Shown here in pieces: positions 15,498 through 24,678 of a DNA stretch of 64,000 bases. The notes beneath the pieces were generated by a model. That model was given only the letters and a program-made list of their open reading frames with translations, ran no database searches and had not been told where the DNA came from. This stretch comes from UBA5314 sp964635975 (GTDB taxonomy: Bacteria; Bacillota; Syntrophomonadia; Syntrophomonadales; Syntrophomonadaceae), in contig CAZWPO010000004.1 of NCBI GenBank assembly GCA_964635975.1, forward strand, positions 1 through 64,000. Reading direction: 5' to 3'. Within the stretch, counting starts at the first letter, position 1. Each line of letters opens with the position of its first letter. The translations under genes and the position numbers were made by a program.

Positions 15498-15548
15498 CCC
15501 GCTATTATAAAACACTATCATAAACGAATGTTCGCTTATTATAGCGGG
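15498..15548 (+). promoter_or_regulatory. lon upstream operator: palindrome nested in a longer inverted repeat
   Basis: The inner palindrome ATAAACGAATGTTCGCTTAT (15520-15539) matches the site in front of tetR. It is flanked by CCCGCTAT (15498-15505) and ATAGCGGG (15541-15548), giving nested dyads. A TATTAT/TATAAA -10-like sequence lies at 15503-15511. Binding here by the TetR protein would control lon. Confidence 0.5.
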
Positions 15549-15569
15549 CTAAACGGGGAGGCGAAAAAT

Positions 15570-17969
15570 ATGAGTAATGAATCTTTGAACTATGAACTGA
15601 AAGTGGTGCCAATAGCGGATACTATACTGCTTTCGGGCATAGATTATGCGCTGGCTTTCCGACCGGATGAATATAAACACCTGCTTTCGGAGCTGGATTC
15701 CCACGCCATCGCCCTGGCTATGAAGACCAATGGGCCGGCCGGCACTCTCACTGAGGAGGATTTCCACAACGTTGGAGTTCGCCTGCAAATTCTGGGGGTG
15801 GAGCATAAGGAACAGAGAGTCATTCTACAGGCCAGGTCCCTGGAGCGGGTCGAAATCAAAAACCTCAAGTTGAAGGACAATAGATTCTCCGCCGAATACG
15901 TACTGGCGGAAGACCTGACCGATTTGGATGCCGGCAGCCAGAGCGACATGCGATTCTATATTAAGAAAATGGTGCATGAAATCGGGGCCAAATTTCGGGG
16001 AGCGGAGTCCTTTGTAAAAATGATCGACAATGAAAACGATCTTAATAAATTGATATCCCATCTGGGACAGTATATGCACATTACAGCTGCCGAAAAGCAG
16101 GAGTTGTTGGAGACCAGGTCCCTAAAAGAACGCAGCCTGGCATTCCTGGACCACCTTATCAAGCATAAGGAGTCAATAAAACTGCAGTTCGAAGTCGCAG
16201 AAAAATTTACTGAAAAGGCCAATAAGATGCACCGCGAAACCGTTCTGAGGGAGCATCTAAAAGCCATTCAGGATGAGTTGAACGAAGGGCATCAGGGAGA
16301 TGGAAATCACCCTGAGAATGAGTACCGCTCGAAAATCGAAGCCGCCGGCATGCCTGATGAAGTTAAGAAAAGCGCCCTGAAAGAACTGGGTAAACTGGAG
16401 AGCCAGAATCCCAGCAGCCCGGATTACAATATTATTCGCAATTATTTAGATATTTTAGTGGAACTGCCGTGGAAGTCAGGAGAACCGCGAGAGATCGATC
16501 TGGAGGCAGCCAGAAGGATCCTGGATGAACAGCACTACGGCCTGGAAAAGGTCAAGGATCGCATTATCCAGCACCTGGCGGTGATGAAACTTAAAGCGGA
16601 TAAGAAAGGCTCGATACTCTTGCTGACCGGCCCCCCGGGCATCGGTAAGACCAGCCTGGGCAGAAGCATAGCGGAATCCCTGGGCAGAAAATATATCCGG
16701 GTAAGCCTCGGCGGGATAAAAGATGAAGCTGAGATCCGCGGGCACCGTCGCACCTATGTCGGGGCCCTGCCGGGAAGAGTCATCTCCAATATGCGCAAAG
16801 CTGGGGAAAAGAATCCCGTCTTTGTTCTGGATGAGATCGACAAGTTGATGACCGCCTATAACGGCGATCCGGCCAGCGCGCTACTGGAAGTCCTGGATCC
16901 CGAGCAGAACAACAGTTTCACAGACCATTACCTGGAAGTGCCCTATGATCTATCAGAAGTATTCTTTATCGCCACAGCTAATTCCGTGGACAGTATTCCG
17001 GCTCCCCTGCTGGACAGGATGGAGATAATACCCCTATCCAGCTACACCGCCAGGGAGAAATTCCATATCGCTAAAAATCATCTGATCCCGGCAGTTTTGG
17101 ATGAGCATGGATTAACGCCACAGCAGTTGCTGATAGACGACGAAGCTCTAGAGGAGATCATCGGCGACTATACCCGCGAAGCGGGGGTAAGAGGACTGCG
17201 CCGGCAGGTCGCCACAGCAGCCCGTGTAGCATCAGAAAAGATTGTATCCGGCAAGGTGGAACTGCCTTATATCATTTATAAAGAAATGCTGGAAGAAGTG
17301 CTGGGGAGCAAAGTATCCAGGCATAGTCTGGCCCAGGTCGACAACCCGGCTGGGGTGGTCACCGGTCTGGCCTGGACGCCGGTAGGCGGGGACATACTCT
17401 TTATCGAGGGAACCGCTATGCCGGGCGGCGGGCAGCTTACTCTGACCGGTATGCTGGGAGACGTTATGCAGGAATCTGCCCGGATCTCCCTCAGCCTGGT
17501 CAAGTCAAGGCTGGCGATGAGCACCATAAGCTATAACTTTAAGGAGAAGGATCTGCATATCCACGTGCCCTCCGGGGCGGTGCCAAAAGACGGTCCTTCG
17601 GCGGGTATAGCTCTGTTCACAGCAATAGCTTCTTTAATAACCGGGGTTAAGGTGGATCCGAAACTGGCGATGACCGGTGAGATAACCCTGCGGGGGGCAG
17701 TGCTTCCAGTGGGCGGCATCAAGGAAAAGCTGCTGGCCGCACATCGAGCTGGGATCACCACAGTTCTGATCCCTAAGGAAAACCTGTCGGATCTGAAGGA
17801 ACTTCCGCAGGAGGTTCTGGATCAGCTCACTGTAAAGCCAGTGGAAATCATAGAAGATGTCCTCTGGGAGACTCTGGGCTTTAACATGTCCAAGCCCGAA
17901 ATAGCCATGGACCACGGATTCATGCCAGAACTTCCCAGTGCTGGCCCCAAACATTATATAGAATTATAG
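15570..17969 (+). CDS. lon: ATP-dependent Lon protease (LonA type)
   Basis: A 799-residue LonA: N-terminal substrate-binding domain (about 1-205), coiled linker, AAA+ ATPase with Walker A GPPGIGKT (354-361) and Walker B VFVLDEIDK, and the C-terminal serine-lysine protease domain with DGPSAG (Ser677) and GGIKEKLLAAHRAGI (Lys720). It degrades misfolded and regulatory proteins as a soluble hexamer. The start ATG at 15570 is chosen for GGGGAGG nine bases upstream; an earlier in-frame ATG at 15528 lies inside the operator palindrome. It is preceded by a TetR gene and a matching operator, an unusual arrangement since lon is generally a heat-shock gene. A terminator follows at 17979. Confidence 0.97.
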   Translation: MSNESLNYELKVVPIADTILLSGIDYALAFRPDEYKHLLSELDSHAIALAMKTNGPAGTLTEEDFHNVGVRLQILGVEHKEQRVILQARSLERVEIKNLKLKDNRFSAEYVLAEDLTDLDAGSQSDMRFYIKKMVHEIGAKFRGAESFVKMIDNENDLNKLISHLGQYMHITAAEKQELLETRSLKERSLAFLDHLIKHKESIKLQFEVAEKFTEKANKMHRETVLREHLKAIQDELNEGHQGDGNHPENEYRSKIEAAGMPDEVKKSALKELGKLESQNPSSPDYNIIRNYLDILVELPWKSGEPREIDLEAARRILDEQHYGLEKVKDRIIQHLAVMKLKADKKGSILLLTGPPGIGKTSLGRSIAESLGRKYIRVSLGGIKDEAEIRGHRRTYVGALPGRVISNMRKAGEKNPVFVLDEIDKLMTAYNGDPASALLEVLDPEQNNSFTDHYLEVPYDLSEVFFIATANSVDSIPAPLLDRMEIIPLSSYTAREKFHIAKNHLIPAVLDEHGLTPQQLLIDDEALEEIIGDYTREAGVRGLRRQVATAARVASEKIVSGKVELPYIIYKEMLEEVLGSKVSRHSLAQVDNPAGVVTGLAWTPVGGDILFIEGTAMPGGGQLTLTGMLGDVMQESARISLSLVKSRLAMSTISYNFKEKDLHIHVPSGAVPKDGPSAGIALFTAIASLITGVKVDPKLAMTGEITLRGAVLPVGGIKEKLLAAHRAGITTVLIPKENLSDLKELPQEVLDQLTVKPVEIIEDVLWETLGFNMSKPEIAMDHGFMPELPSAGPKHYIEL

Positions 17970-17978
17970 TAATATTGA

Positions 17979-18018
17979 GCTGCTCCCCCGACTTTCAGAG
18001 TAGGGGAGCAGCCTTTTT
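17979..18018 (+). terminator. lon terminator
   Basis: GCTGCTCCCC (17979-17988) pairs with GGGGAGCAGC (18003-18012), followed by CTTTTT. Confidence 0.9.
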
Positions 18019-18097
18019 AGCCCTGAATTTGGAATCCTTACCTGTAATGTTCTATAATAGAGTGCATATAAGCTGATCATGATACTATGGAGGTTCT

Positions 18098-18520
18098 ATG
18101 AAACTCGCGGTTTTTGATTTTGACGGCACCCTATTGATGAAAGACACNNNNNNNNNNNNNNNNNNNNNNNNNNNNNNNNNNNNNNNNNNNNNNNNNNNNN
18201 NNNNNNNNNNNNNNNNNNNNNNNNNNNNNNNNNNNNNNNNNNNNNNNGAAACAGTGATTGGCGCCAGACTAGCCTATAAGGACGATGTATTTGACCACCT
18301 GGGTGACACTCCTTTTATTGATGGAGCAACCAAGCGCCAATTGTTATTGGAAGCTTTTTCTGACCAAAACATTGATTGGCAAGGCAGCCGCGCATTCGGA
18401 GACAGCTACACAGACATTTTTATTATCGAAACCGTAGGGGAAAGAGTGGCCGTCAATCCTGACTTTGAACTTCTGTCCCATGCCCGCAAAAATAATTGGA
18501 GAGTTCTGCAAGGCTTATAA
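18098..18520 (+). CDS. HAD-superfamily (HAD-IB, SerB-like) phosphatase interrupted by an assembly gap
   Basis: The N-terminus MKLAVFDFDGTLL is HAD motif I (nucleophile Asp8, acid/base Asp10). After the gap the sequence resumes with the end of the cap region. It ends with the motif IV block AFGDSYTDIFIIETVGERVAVNPDFELLSHARKNNWRVL, which fits HAD-IB phosphatases (SerB and related, substrates such as phosphoserine or phospholipid intermediates). The gap counted as 100 bases leaves 140 residues. The family is generally 200-230 residues, so the true missing stretch is probably longer than 100 bases, and its frame continuity is accidental. A GGAGGTTCT ribosome site precedes the ATG. The substrate cannot be assigned. 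Confidence 0.75.
   Translation: MKLAVFDFDGTLLMKDXXXXXXXXXXXXXXXXXXXXXXXXXXXXXXXXXXETVIGARLAYKDDVFDHLGDTPFIDGATKRQLLLEAFSDQNIDWQGSRAFGDSYTDIFIIETVGERVAVNPDFELLSHARKNNWRVLQGL
18148..18247. other. 100-N scaffold gap
   Basis: Exactly 100 unknown bases, a conventional placeholder for a gap of unestimated size. Confidence 0.99.
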
Positions 18521-18727
18521 GCAGCTCGCCGTCCATTCCTAGCAAACTGAAGCTCTCATTTCTTTCGCTTCCTCCCCTCCCCCATTTTTTGACTGCACAC
18601 AAATAAATAATTGGCAAGCAAATTATTTACTTAACACCAGTTGAAAACAGAATTAATATATAAATATATGGGTCGTATCTCAGAGTATTTTGTTTTTGGA
18701 GGGGATAGCTATAAAGGGGGATTAAAT

Positions 18728-19492
18728 ATGACCAAGGGGAAAGAGAATCAGCTCCTATTAGTCGAATTCGACGATAAGGTTGCCACTGTTATCCTGAATG
18801 ATCCGCCTGCCAATGTTCTTTCGCAGGCCATGAGCGAACAATTAGTCTGCACTTTTCAGTCCCTCAAGAAAATGAATCTTAATGCCGTTATTATTAGCGG
18901 CATAGGTGATCACTCCTTTTGCGCCGGCGCTAATATAGGAGAGCTGGCCTCCAATTCACTCGAGCAAAACCACTACTACTTTGCTAGAATATACTATGCT
19001 TTCAACCTGATAGCCAATTGCAGGTGCCCGGTTATAGCAGCCATTAATGGCTACGCCTATGGAGCAGGCCTGGAGCTGGCGCTATGCGCCGACATCCGGA
19101 TCATGGACCAAAACGCAAAAATGTCCGGCACCGGGGTCAATCTCAACCTGGTCTTCTGCACGCAGCGTCTTCTGCGCCTGGTTGGTCCCGGTCGGGCCAA
19201 GGATATGCTTTTTCAGGCCCGGCAGCTAAACGCTGACGAAGCATTAGAATTAGGTCTGGCAGAATACATGACTCCTCCGGGAGCATCCCTGGATAAAGCA
19301 AGAGATATAGCCCGGCAGATCAGCCAGAAAGGCCAGCCGGCAGTTCAGACCGTAAAGCAGGTTATCAATCAGGGTATGGACCTTTCCTTGAATGAGGCCC
19401 TGCGGGTGGAATCAGAAGCTATCAACCGGATGTTCGCCACCGAGGAGTTTAAAAGCCGGACCCGCCGTTTTTTGAGCAGGCAAAAGGTATAA
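18728..19492 (+). CDS. Enoyl-CoA hydratase/isomerase family protein
   Basis: A 254-residue crotonase-fold protein. Landmarks are VILNDPPANVLS (21-32), SFCAGANIGELA (63-74, oxyanion hole) and NGYAYGAGLELALCADIRI (107-125). The first catalytic glutamate of hydratases is kept (Glu117 in LELA). The second position appears to be glycine (about Gly136 in GTGVNLN). The C-terminal KARDIARQISQKGQPAVQTVKQVI segment is normal. Members act on acyl-CoA in beta-oxidation or butyrate metabolism; with one glutamate missing, isomerase-like or altered chemistry is possible. The ATG at 18728 with AAGGGGGATT upstream is preferred over an in-frame ATG 29 codons earlier. It stands alone between the HAD gene and an MBL hydrolase. 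The upstream 18521-18727 stretch holds no gene. Confidence 0.85.
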   Translation: MTKGKENQLLLVEFDDKVATVILNDPPANVLSQAMSEQLVCTFQSLKKMNLNAVIISGIGDHSFCAGANIGELASNSLEQNHYYFARIYYAFNLIANCRCPVIAAINGYAYGAGLELALCADIRIMDQNAKMSGTGVNLNLVFCTQRLLRLVGPGRAKDMLFQARQLNADEALELGLAEYMTPPGASLDKARDIARQISQKGQPAVQTVKQVINQGMDLSLNEALRVESEAINRMFATEEFKSRTRRFLSRQKV

Positions 19493-19645
19493 ACCCTGGC
19501 CCAACCTTAATAATATACCTGTTTTTTCTCATTGAGTTTTATCCTTCTGGAACTGTATGCCAATTATCATACGGCATTATCGGAATTGCTTTGGGAACAA
19601 TAATAAAAGCAGCTATTCGATAAGCACAGATCAGGAGGGATTAGT

Positions 19646-20467
19646 TTGGGCAATATCTTGGCGGAAAGTCTTTCAGTCCTGGTCCGCAGCAGCGAAGAGG
19701 TATTACCGGATATCGAACTCTTGCGTTTAGGCGTGGTAAACGTCGTGATGATAGGTAGTCCAAGTGATACGAACTGGGTTCTAGTCGATACCGGCCTCGA
19801 AAATTCGGCTCAATTTATTGAGAGGGCAGCTGACAGGAGATTTGGCCCTGGAACCAGACCGCAGTCTATCATTCTGACTCACGGTCATTTTGACCATGTC
19901 GGTTCTGCAGTAACTCTCGCCAATGATTGGGATGTGCCGGTCTATATCCATTCCCAGGAAATTCCTTATATCAAGGGAGAAAAAGATTATCCATTGGGAG
20001 ATCCCAGTGTGAGTGGAGGCCTGATAGCCAGGATGTCTTCTGATTTTCCCCATTCCGCCATTGACCTGGGGATCAGGGCTGCATCGCTGCCCGAAGACAA
20101 CAGCGTCCCTGGCCTGCCCGCCTGGAAATGGATTCGAACGCCTGGCCACAGCGAAGGCCACATTTCTCTATTTCGAGAGCAGGATAGGGTGCTTATTGCT
20201 GGCGATGCGTTAACCACCACCAGGCAGGAATCCCTCTTTTGGATTTTAACCCAAAGGCGAGAACTGGGCGGCCCGCCCGCCTATATGACCACCAACTGGA
20301 AAGCTGCCGAGGATTCTGTGAAGCGTCTGCGTGATCTGGAAGCCAATCTGGTCATTACGAGTCATGGGCCGGTCATTAAAGGTGCAGAACTGGAAAAGGA
20401 GCTCGATAATCTAGCGATAAATTTCCGCGAGCTTGCTGTACCCGAACCAGAACGCCATATCTATTGA
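19646..20467 (+). CDS. MBL-fold metallo-hydrolase
   Basis: A 273-residue metallo-beta-lactamase-fold hydrolase. The metal-binding signature is LTHGHFDHVG (HxHxDH, about residues 78-87), followed by a further histidine in TPGHSEGHIS (about 167) and the bridging aspartate in IAGDALT (about 187). A last metal-ligand histidine sits in ITSHGPVIKG (about 237). Such proteins hydrolyse thioesters, lactones, phosphodiesters or glutathione thioesters; the substrate is not evident. The start is TTG at 19646 behind AGGAGGGA. It is the first of five MBL-fold genes in the window and is not closely similar to the pair at 24859 and 60766. The 20468-20788 gap downstream is AT-rich with a TGTATAAT at about 20671 that may serve the next gene. 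Confidence 0.88.
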   Translation: MGNILAESLSVLVRSSEEVLPDIELLRLGVVNVVMIGSPSDTNWVLVDTGLENSAQFIERAADRRFGPGTRPQSIILTHGHFDHVGSAVTLANDWDVPVYIHSQEIPYIKGEKDYPLGDPSVSGGLIARMSSDFPHSAIDLGIRAASLPEDNSVPGLPAWKWIRTPGHSEGHISLFREQDRVLIAGDALTTTRQESLFWILTQRRELGGPPAYMTTNWKAAEDSVKRLRDLEANLVITSHGPVIKGAELEKELDNLAINFRELAVPEPERHIY

Positions 20468-20788
20468 ATTGTCTTATACCACGCTCACTGACATACAACA
20501 CCATATCGGAAAAAACAATTCTAGTATAAACTCTATGAGCTGATGTCTTCTGCGATATCAAGCTCTTTTTCTTGCCTCTAAGTATCCTCCTGTGTGCCGT
20601 TAATGTTCGCAAAGCTTTCGGTAGTTGATTAATAGAAACAAATTGCGACAGACCCCTATATACATATTTTTGTATAATATTATATATATATCCAACCGTT
20701 TTGACATCATCATTTTCTAAATTACAGAAATCCCCCCTGCATCTTTTGGATATCTATACAAATTTCTCATAAAAAAGGAGGAATCCGT

Positions 20789-23005
20789 ATGCCCGGAGTA
20801 GGTGATCCCGCCCCCAATTTTAGTGGAAATGATTTTATGAGTGGCACTATGTTCGAATTGTTTCCCGATCACGAGAGCCAGGTAATCATGCTCAGTTTCG
20901 TCTGGCGTTCCTGAGGTGCTTGCGTTGCGGAGGTTCCGCGCTTGCAAAGCATCTGGAATGATATGGCCGGTCATGGAGTGCAGGTTGTGGCGGTCTGTGT
21001 AGAAGGAACAGAGGCCCAAAACTTTGCCTGGCTTAATGGCGCCGGAGTTACATTTCCAGCTCTAGTTGACGCCACTGGTATTTTCCCTTCTTATTGCCCC
21101 CCCTCTTCGCTTGATTATGGATATGTTCCGCACGTCTATATCATCGGGCGGGATGGTATTATTCGCTATGATCACACCGGAGGTCTTGATGAAGCCACTT
21201 TGAGAGGGGCTATCATGGATGTGATCTATCTACGAGACCCTATCGACCTGGAAATAGTAATGGATGTGTCAGACAGCATGAACAGCACCGTATCTGGTTC
21301 AGACAGCAAACTATTTATTATGAAGCAAGCGGCTACGATGATTACCGATTTTCTTGAAGAACACGGTCAAATAGACGACCGTATGGGCCTGGTGTGGTTT
21401 ACTGACGATGCCAGCGAATACCAAAATCTATCTGGAGAGAAGCTACTTCCTATTCAGTCTAATTGGATGGACCTGAGAACGCAGATAAACAGCCACGCTA
21501 CAGGGATATATACCGCTATGGGAGCCGGTTTGCAGACCGCTTTTGATACCCTTTCGCCCAGTACTCAAGAGAGATTTGTTATCCTGTGCACGGATGGCAT
21601 GCAAAACATCGAACCCAAAGTCACACCGGTCGGCGGCCACTTTGAAATAATAGACAGCGGAGGCTGGGTAGCCGGTCCCCATTCCAGTGTTCCTCCCCAT
21701 CCGGGCGTTGACATCACATCTTACAATACGCGGGTTCACACCATTGGGATTGGTATCACTGCCACTTACGCTAGCCTGCTGCAGGACATCGCCAATGCTA
21801 CGGAAGGCTTTTACAGGGGTACTAATGATCCAGACACTGACCTTGACCTCATCTATTTCCTCGACCTGTGCAATTGTATGGCAGGAGGTTCTCCAGCAGT
21901 CGTCCATCACAATACCGGCAGATACAGTGAATCAGAAGTTGAGCATACTGAGTATTTCTATATCAATATTTCTATCAGGAAGATCACGGTAATGTTGTCG
22001 TGGCAAGAATCTCAAGGAGGAGCGCTTGCTTTCTGGCTTTACGGTCCAGACGGGACTCTGATACACCTCGGTCAGGAAATGAAGTTTTATGGGAACCATT
22101 GTCTGGCCACTTTTTACCTTCCCCGAATAAATGGAGGCAACACAATTCCTTACGCCGGTCAGTGGAAAATGGTTATTAAAGGGGAAACTCCGGCAGGAGG
22201 CGCCGATTACCATGCATTTGTCATAGGTGAGGACAAAGATGTTCACTACCATATTGAAGTTCCCCGCAAGCGTTTTGAAGTGGGCGATATTTTACCCATT
22301 AAGGTGTGGATAAACGAATTGGAAAAGCCTATTTTAGAGGTTCAGGACATTACCATGGAAATCAGCCAGCTTCAGGTACCGGTAAGCGAACTTTTGGCCA
22401 GAAGTGAACTATCAGTTCACAGCGAGATGAATCAGATTATGTTTCGGTCGCTAATAAGCGGTGAAAACCCGCTGCTCTTAAAACTTAGGGCTATGAGTGA
22501 AAAACCTGCTCTTCAGGAAATGATAAAGCCGATCCGCAAAAAGGCTTCGCTTCTCCAGGGTAGTCTGGCATGTAAGATTGATGATAAGCAAATAATCATC
22601 CCCATGCACCTTGAACAGCCAGGATTGGTTTCGTATAAAGTCACCATAAACTGTGGCAATCAACAAACCGGGCCGATTTACCGGACTGATATGATTTCAG
22701 TGCATGTCGGTCCTGGTAAGGCAAGCTGCCGCCAGACTGCGATCAACCTGGTTCCTTTCAGGGATAGGGAATACCACGGCGCCCTTGTATACGTAACACC
22801 CAGGAATGCGCACGGGCACCTGCTGGGACCGGGACTGGAAGATGAATTCATAGTGATAGCCGGGAAATATGAAGTCGGGTTCCAGGTCCAAGATAAATTA
22901 AATGGGACTTACTTGATTGACGTGAAATTGCCAAAAGAGAGTGAGGAAAGCGAAATAAGTATCAGTCTGCAGGGCATAAGCCTCTGGAAAGGGCAGCTGG
23001 ATTGA
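20789..23005 (+). CDS. Predicted selenoprotein: thioredoxin-fold domain (UxxC) fused to a von Willebrand factor A domain
   Basis: Read with UGA (20912-20914) as selenocysteine, this is one 738-residue protein. Residues 1-150 are a redoxin/TlpA-like thioredoxin fold: VGDPAPNFSGND at the start, Sec42-G-A-Cys45 at the CxxC position followed by VAEVPRLQ, and the cis-proline region YVPHVYIIGRDGIIRYD. Residues 155-335 are a VWA domain with the MIDAS motif D159-V-S161-D-S163 and CTDGMQN around Asp269. Residues 340-738 look like beta-sandwich repeats (NTGRYSESEVEHTEYFYINIS; LRFxVGDILPIKVW-like segments). There is no signal peptide. A perfect AAAAAAGGAGG site precedes ATG 20789, whereas the downstream open frame has no start signal. 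A SECIS-like hairpin follows the UGA. VWA domains mediate metal-dependent protein contacts, so the fusion may couple redox chemistry to a binding partner. That partner is unknown. A NirJ1-like gene follows. Confidence 0.8.
20918..20950 (+). promoter_or_regulatory. Bacterial SECIS element of the Trx-VWA gene
   Basis: GCGGA (20927-20931) and TCCGC (20935-20939) close a GGT apical loop (20932-20934) located 17 bases after the UGA. A lower stem is made by GCTTGC (20918-20923) with GCAA(A)GC (20944-20950). A GGU/GU loop about this far from the UGA is what SelB recognises in bacterial SECIS hairpins such as that of fdhF. Confidence 0.75.
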
Positions 23006-23020
23006 TTCACTTTCTGTACG

Positions 23021-23058
23021 GGGCTGTCTCAAAAGAAGAGGCAGCCCATCTAATTTTT
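23021..23058 (+). terminator. Terminator of the Trx-VWA gene
   Basis: GGGCTGTCTC (23021-23030) and GAGGCAGCCC (23038-23047) form an imperfect stem, followed by ATCTAATTTTT. Confidence 0.8.
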
Positions 23059-23180
23059 AGAGTGGAATGCCTGCATCGTTATTGTAGACGCTGCCAGACA
23101 GCATTTACTTTTCTAGTCGACCTGCTGCGGTGGATAGTATATAATATCCCCATTCAGATAATATAGAGGTGCAAGAAATA

Positions 23181-24362
23181 ATGATAAGTATTACGAAGCT
23201 TCTTTTCTCAACCGAATATTTCGGGGATTCCCTCCGCTATAGCGAAGATTCCCGGGGGGCAATTCACGGCGTAACCGAAGGCATGGGGCCGGTTGTAGTG
23301 TGGAATTCGACTCGCACTTGCAACCTTCGCTGCCGTCACTGTTACATGGATTCAGAAGCCAAAAAATACGAAGGCGAAATGACCACCGATGAAGCGAAAA
23401 CATTCATAGATGACCTGGCGGAATTCAAAGTGCCGGTTCTTCTATTCTCCGGTGGCGAACCGCTTATGCGGCCTGACTTTTATGAACTGGCTGCCTATGC
23501 AGCTGACAAAGGCATTCGCCCTACCCTATCCACGAACGGTACATTAATCACCCTGGAGGCGGCCCGGAAAATAAAAGAAATCGGGGTAGGTTATGTGGGC
23601 ATTTCCCTCGATGGCCTGCGGGAAGTCAATGATAGATTCAGAGGTAAAGAGGGAGCTTTTCAGTCTGCAATGGAAGGTATTCAAAACTGCGTAGCGGTAG
23701 GCCAGCGCGTGGGCTTAAGATTCACCATCAACCAGCACAACCTGCAGGAACTTGACAATATTTTTGACTTCATAGAAGCCGAGAATATCGATCGGGTCTG
23801 TTTCTACCACCTCGTCTACTCGGGCCGCGGCAATACGATGATCGATGAAGATGTGACAACTGACCAATCCCGTAAGGCTATGGATACGATAATCCGCCGT
23901 ACCCGTGATTTTGAAGAACGGGGCCTGGTCAAGGAGATATTGACCGTTGACAACCATTGTGATGGAGTATATCTGTATCTCAAAACCTTGAAAGAAGACC
24001 CCGAACATGCTGAAAAAATCAAATCACTTATATCAATGAACCGGGGCAACCGTTCAGGCATAGCTTTCGGGCAAGTCGATCCGCAGGGATTTGTTCATCC
24101 CGACCAGTTTACCCAGCATTATACCTTCGGCAATGTGCGGGAAAGAAAATTCGGGGACATCTGGACCGATATTTCCAATCCCATCCTGGCAGGGTTAAAG
24201 GACCGCCGGCATTTGTTGAAAGGCCGCTGTTCGCTTTGCCAGTACATTGATATATGCAACGGTAATTTCAGAACTCGTGCCGAGTCAGTAACCGGCGATT
24301 TTTGGGAATCCGATCCCGCCTGCTACTTGACTGATGAAGAGCTGGGCATAAAGCAGCAGTAG
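23181..24362 (+). CDS. NirJ1-like radical SAM protein
   Basis: A 393-residue radical SAM enzyme. The cluster motif is C47-N-L-R-C51-R-H-C54, followed by LLFSGGEPLMRPDF (SAM-binding GGEP) and STNGTLIT. A C-terminal SPASM/twitch-type cysteine cluster, CSLCQYIDICNGNFR, lies near residue 352. The N-terminus MISITKLLFSTEYFGDSLRYS and VVWNSTRTCNLRCRHCYM match the NirJ1/heme d1-type subfamily common in Clostridia, related to AhbC/AhbD of the alternative heme pathway. Its exact reaction in non-denitrifying Clostridia is unsettled. The start ATG at 23181 is chosen with AGAGGTG upstream; GTG 23169 overlaps that ribosome site. No NirJ2 or other heme genes are nearby. A bidirectional terminator separates it from DUF3243. 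Confidence 0.82.
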   Translation: MISITKLLFSTEYFGDSLRYSEDSRGAIHGVTEGMGPVVVWNSTRTCNLRCRHCYMDSEAKKYEGEMTTDEAKTFIDDLAEFKVPVLLFSGGEPLMRPDFYELAAYAADKGIRPTLSTNGTLITLEAARKIKEIGVGYVGISLDGLREVNDRFRGKEGAFQSAMEGIQNCVAVGQRVGLRFTINQHNLQELDNIFDFIEAENIDRVCFYHLVYSGRGNTMIDEDVTTDQSRKAMDTIIRRTRDFEERGLVKEILTVDNHCDGVYLYLKTLKEDPEHAEKIKSLISMNRGNRSGIAFGQVDPQGFVHPDQFTQHYTFGNVRERKFGDIWTDISNPILAGLKDRRHLLKGRCSLCQYIDICNGNFRTRAESVTGDFWESDPACYLTDEELGIKQQ

Positions 24363-24373
24363 AAAATATATAG

Positions 24374-24402
24374 AGAGCCGGTGATCTTTACCGGCTCTTT
24401 TA
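24374..24402. terminator. Bidirectional terminator between the radical SAM gene and DUF3243
   Basis: Arms AGAGCCGGT (24374-24382) and ACCGGCTCT (24390-24398), then TTTTATA; the complementary strand also has T-rich flanks. Confidence 0.8.
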
Positions 24403-24405
24403 TAT

Positions 24406-24678
24406 CTAATGTCTTACATCAGTTTGGAGCACTTTAATGAGTAGACGGGTGAGAACTGTTCTTTCCTGATCATCCCCCACTTTCCACAACTCCTGCATAA
24501 GCCGCTGTTCACGGTTTTCGGGGTCTATATTGGCCGATAAAAAGTCCCCGATTTTGAGCGCAATTTTTTCAATGGCAGTATTGGACATGCCTACTGCTTC
24601 TGCTATCGATACTGCTTTAGAAAGGGTGCCTTTCCACCTGTCCCAGTGCGTAAAATTATCCACCTTATTGACTTCCAA
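24406..24678 (-). CDS. DUF3243 family protein
   Basis: A small acidic protein of about 90 residues: WDRWKGTLSKAVSIAEAVGMSNTAIEKIALKIGDFLSANIDPENREQRLMQELWKVGDDQERTVLTRLLIKVLQ. This matches the DUF3243 family (Bacillus YmfJ type) found across Firmicutes, of unknown function and probably all helical. The start is taken as TTG at 24678, seven bases after AGGGGAT; TTG at 24696 is also open. It stands alone between two terminator or intergenic regions. The 24679-24858 stretch upstream holds its promoter and nothing else that I can identify. Confidence 0.8.
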   Translation of the reverse strand: MEVNKVDNFTHWDRWKGTLSKAVSIAEAVGMSNTAIEKIALKIGDFLSANIDPENREQRLMQELWKVGDDQERTVLTRLLIKVLQTDVRH

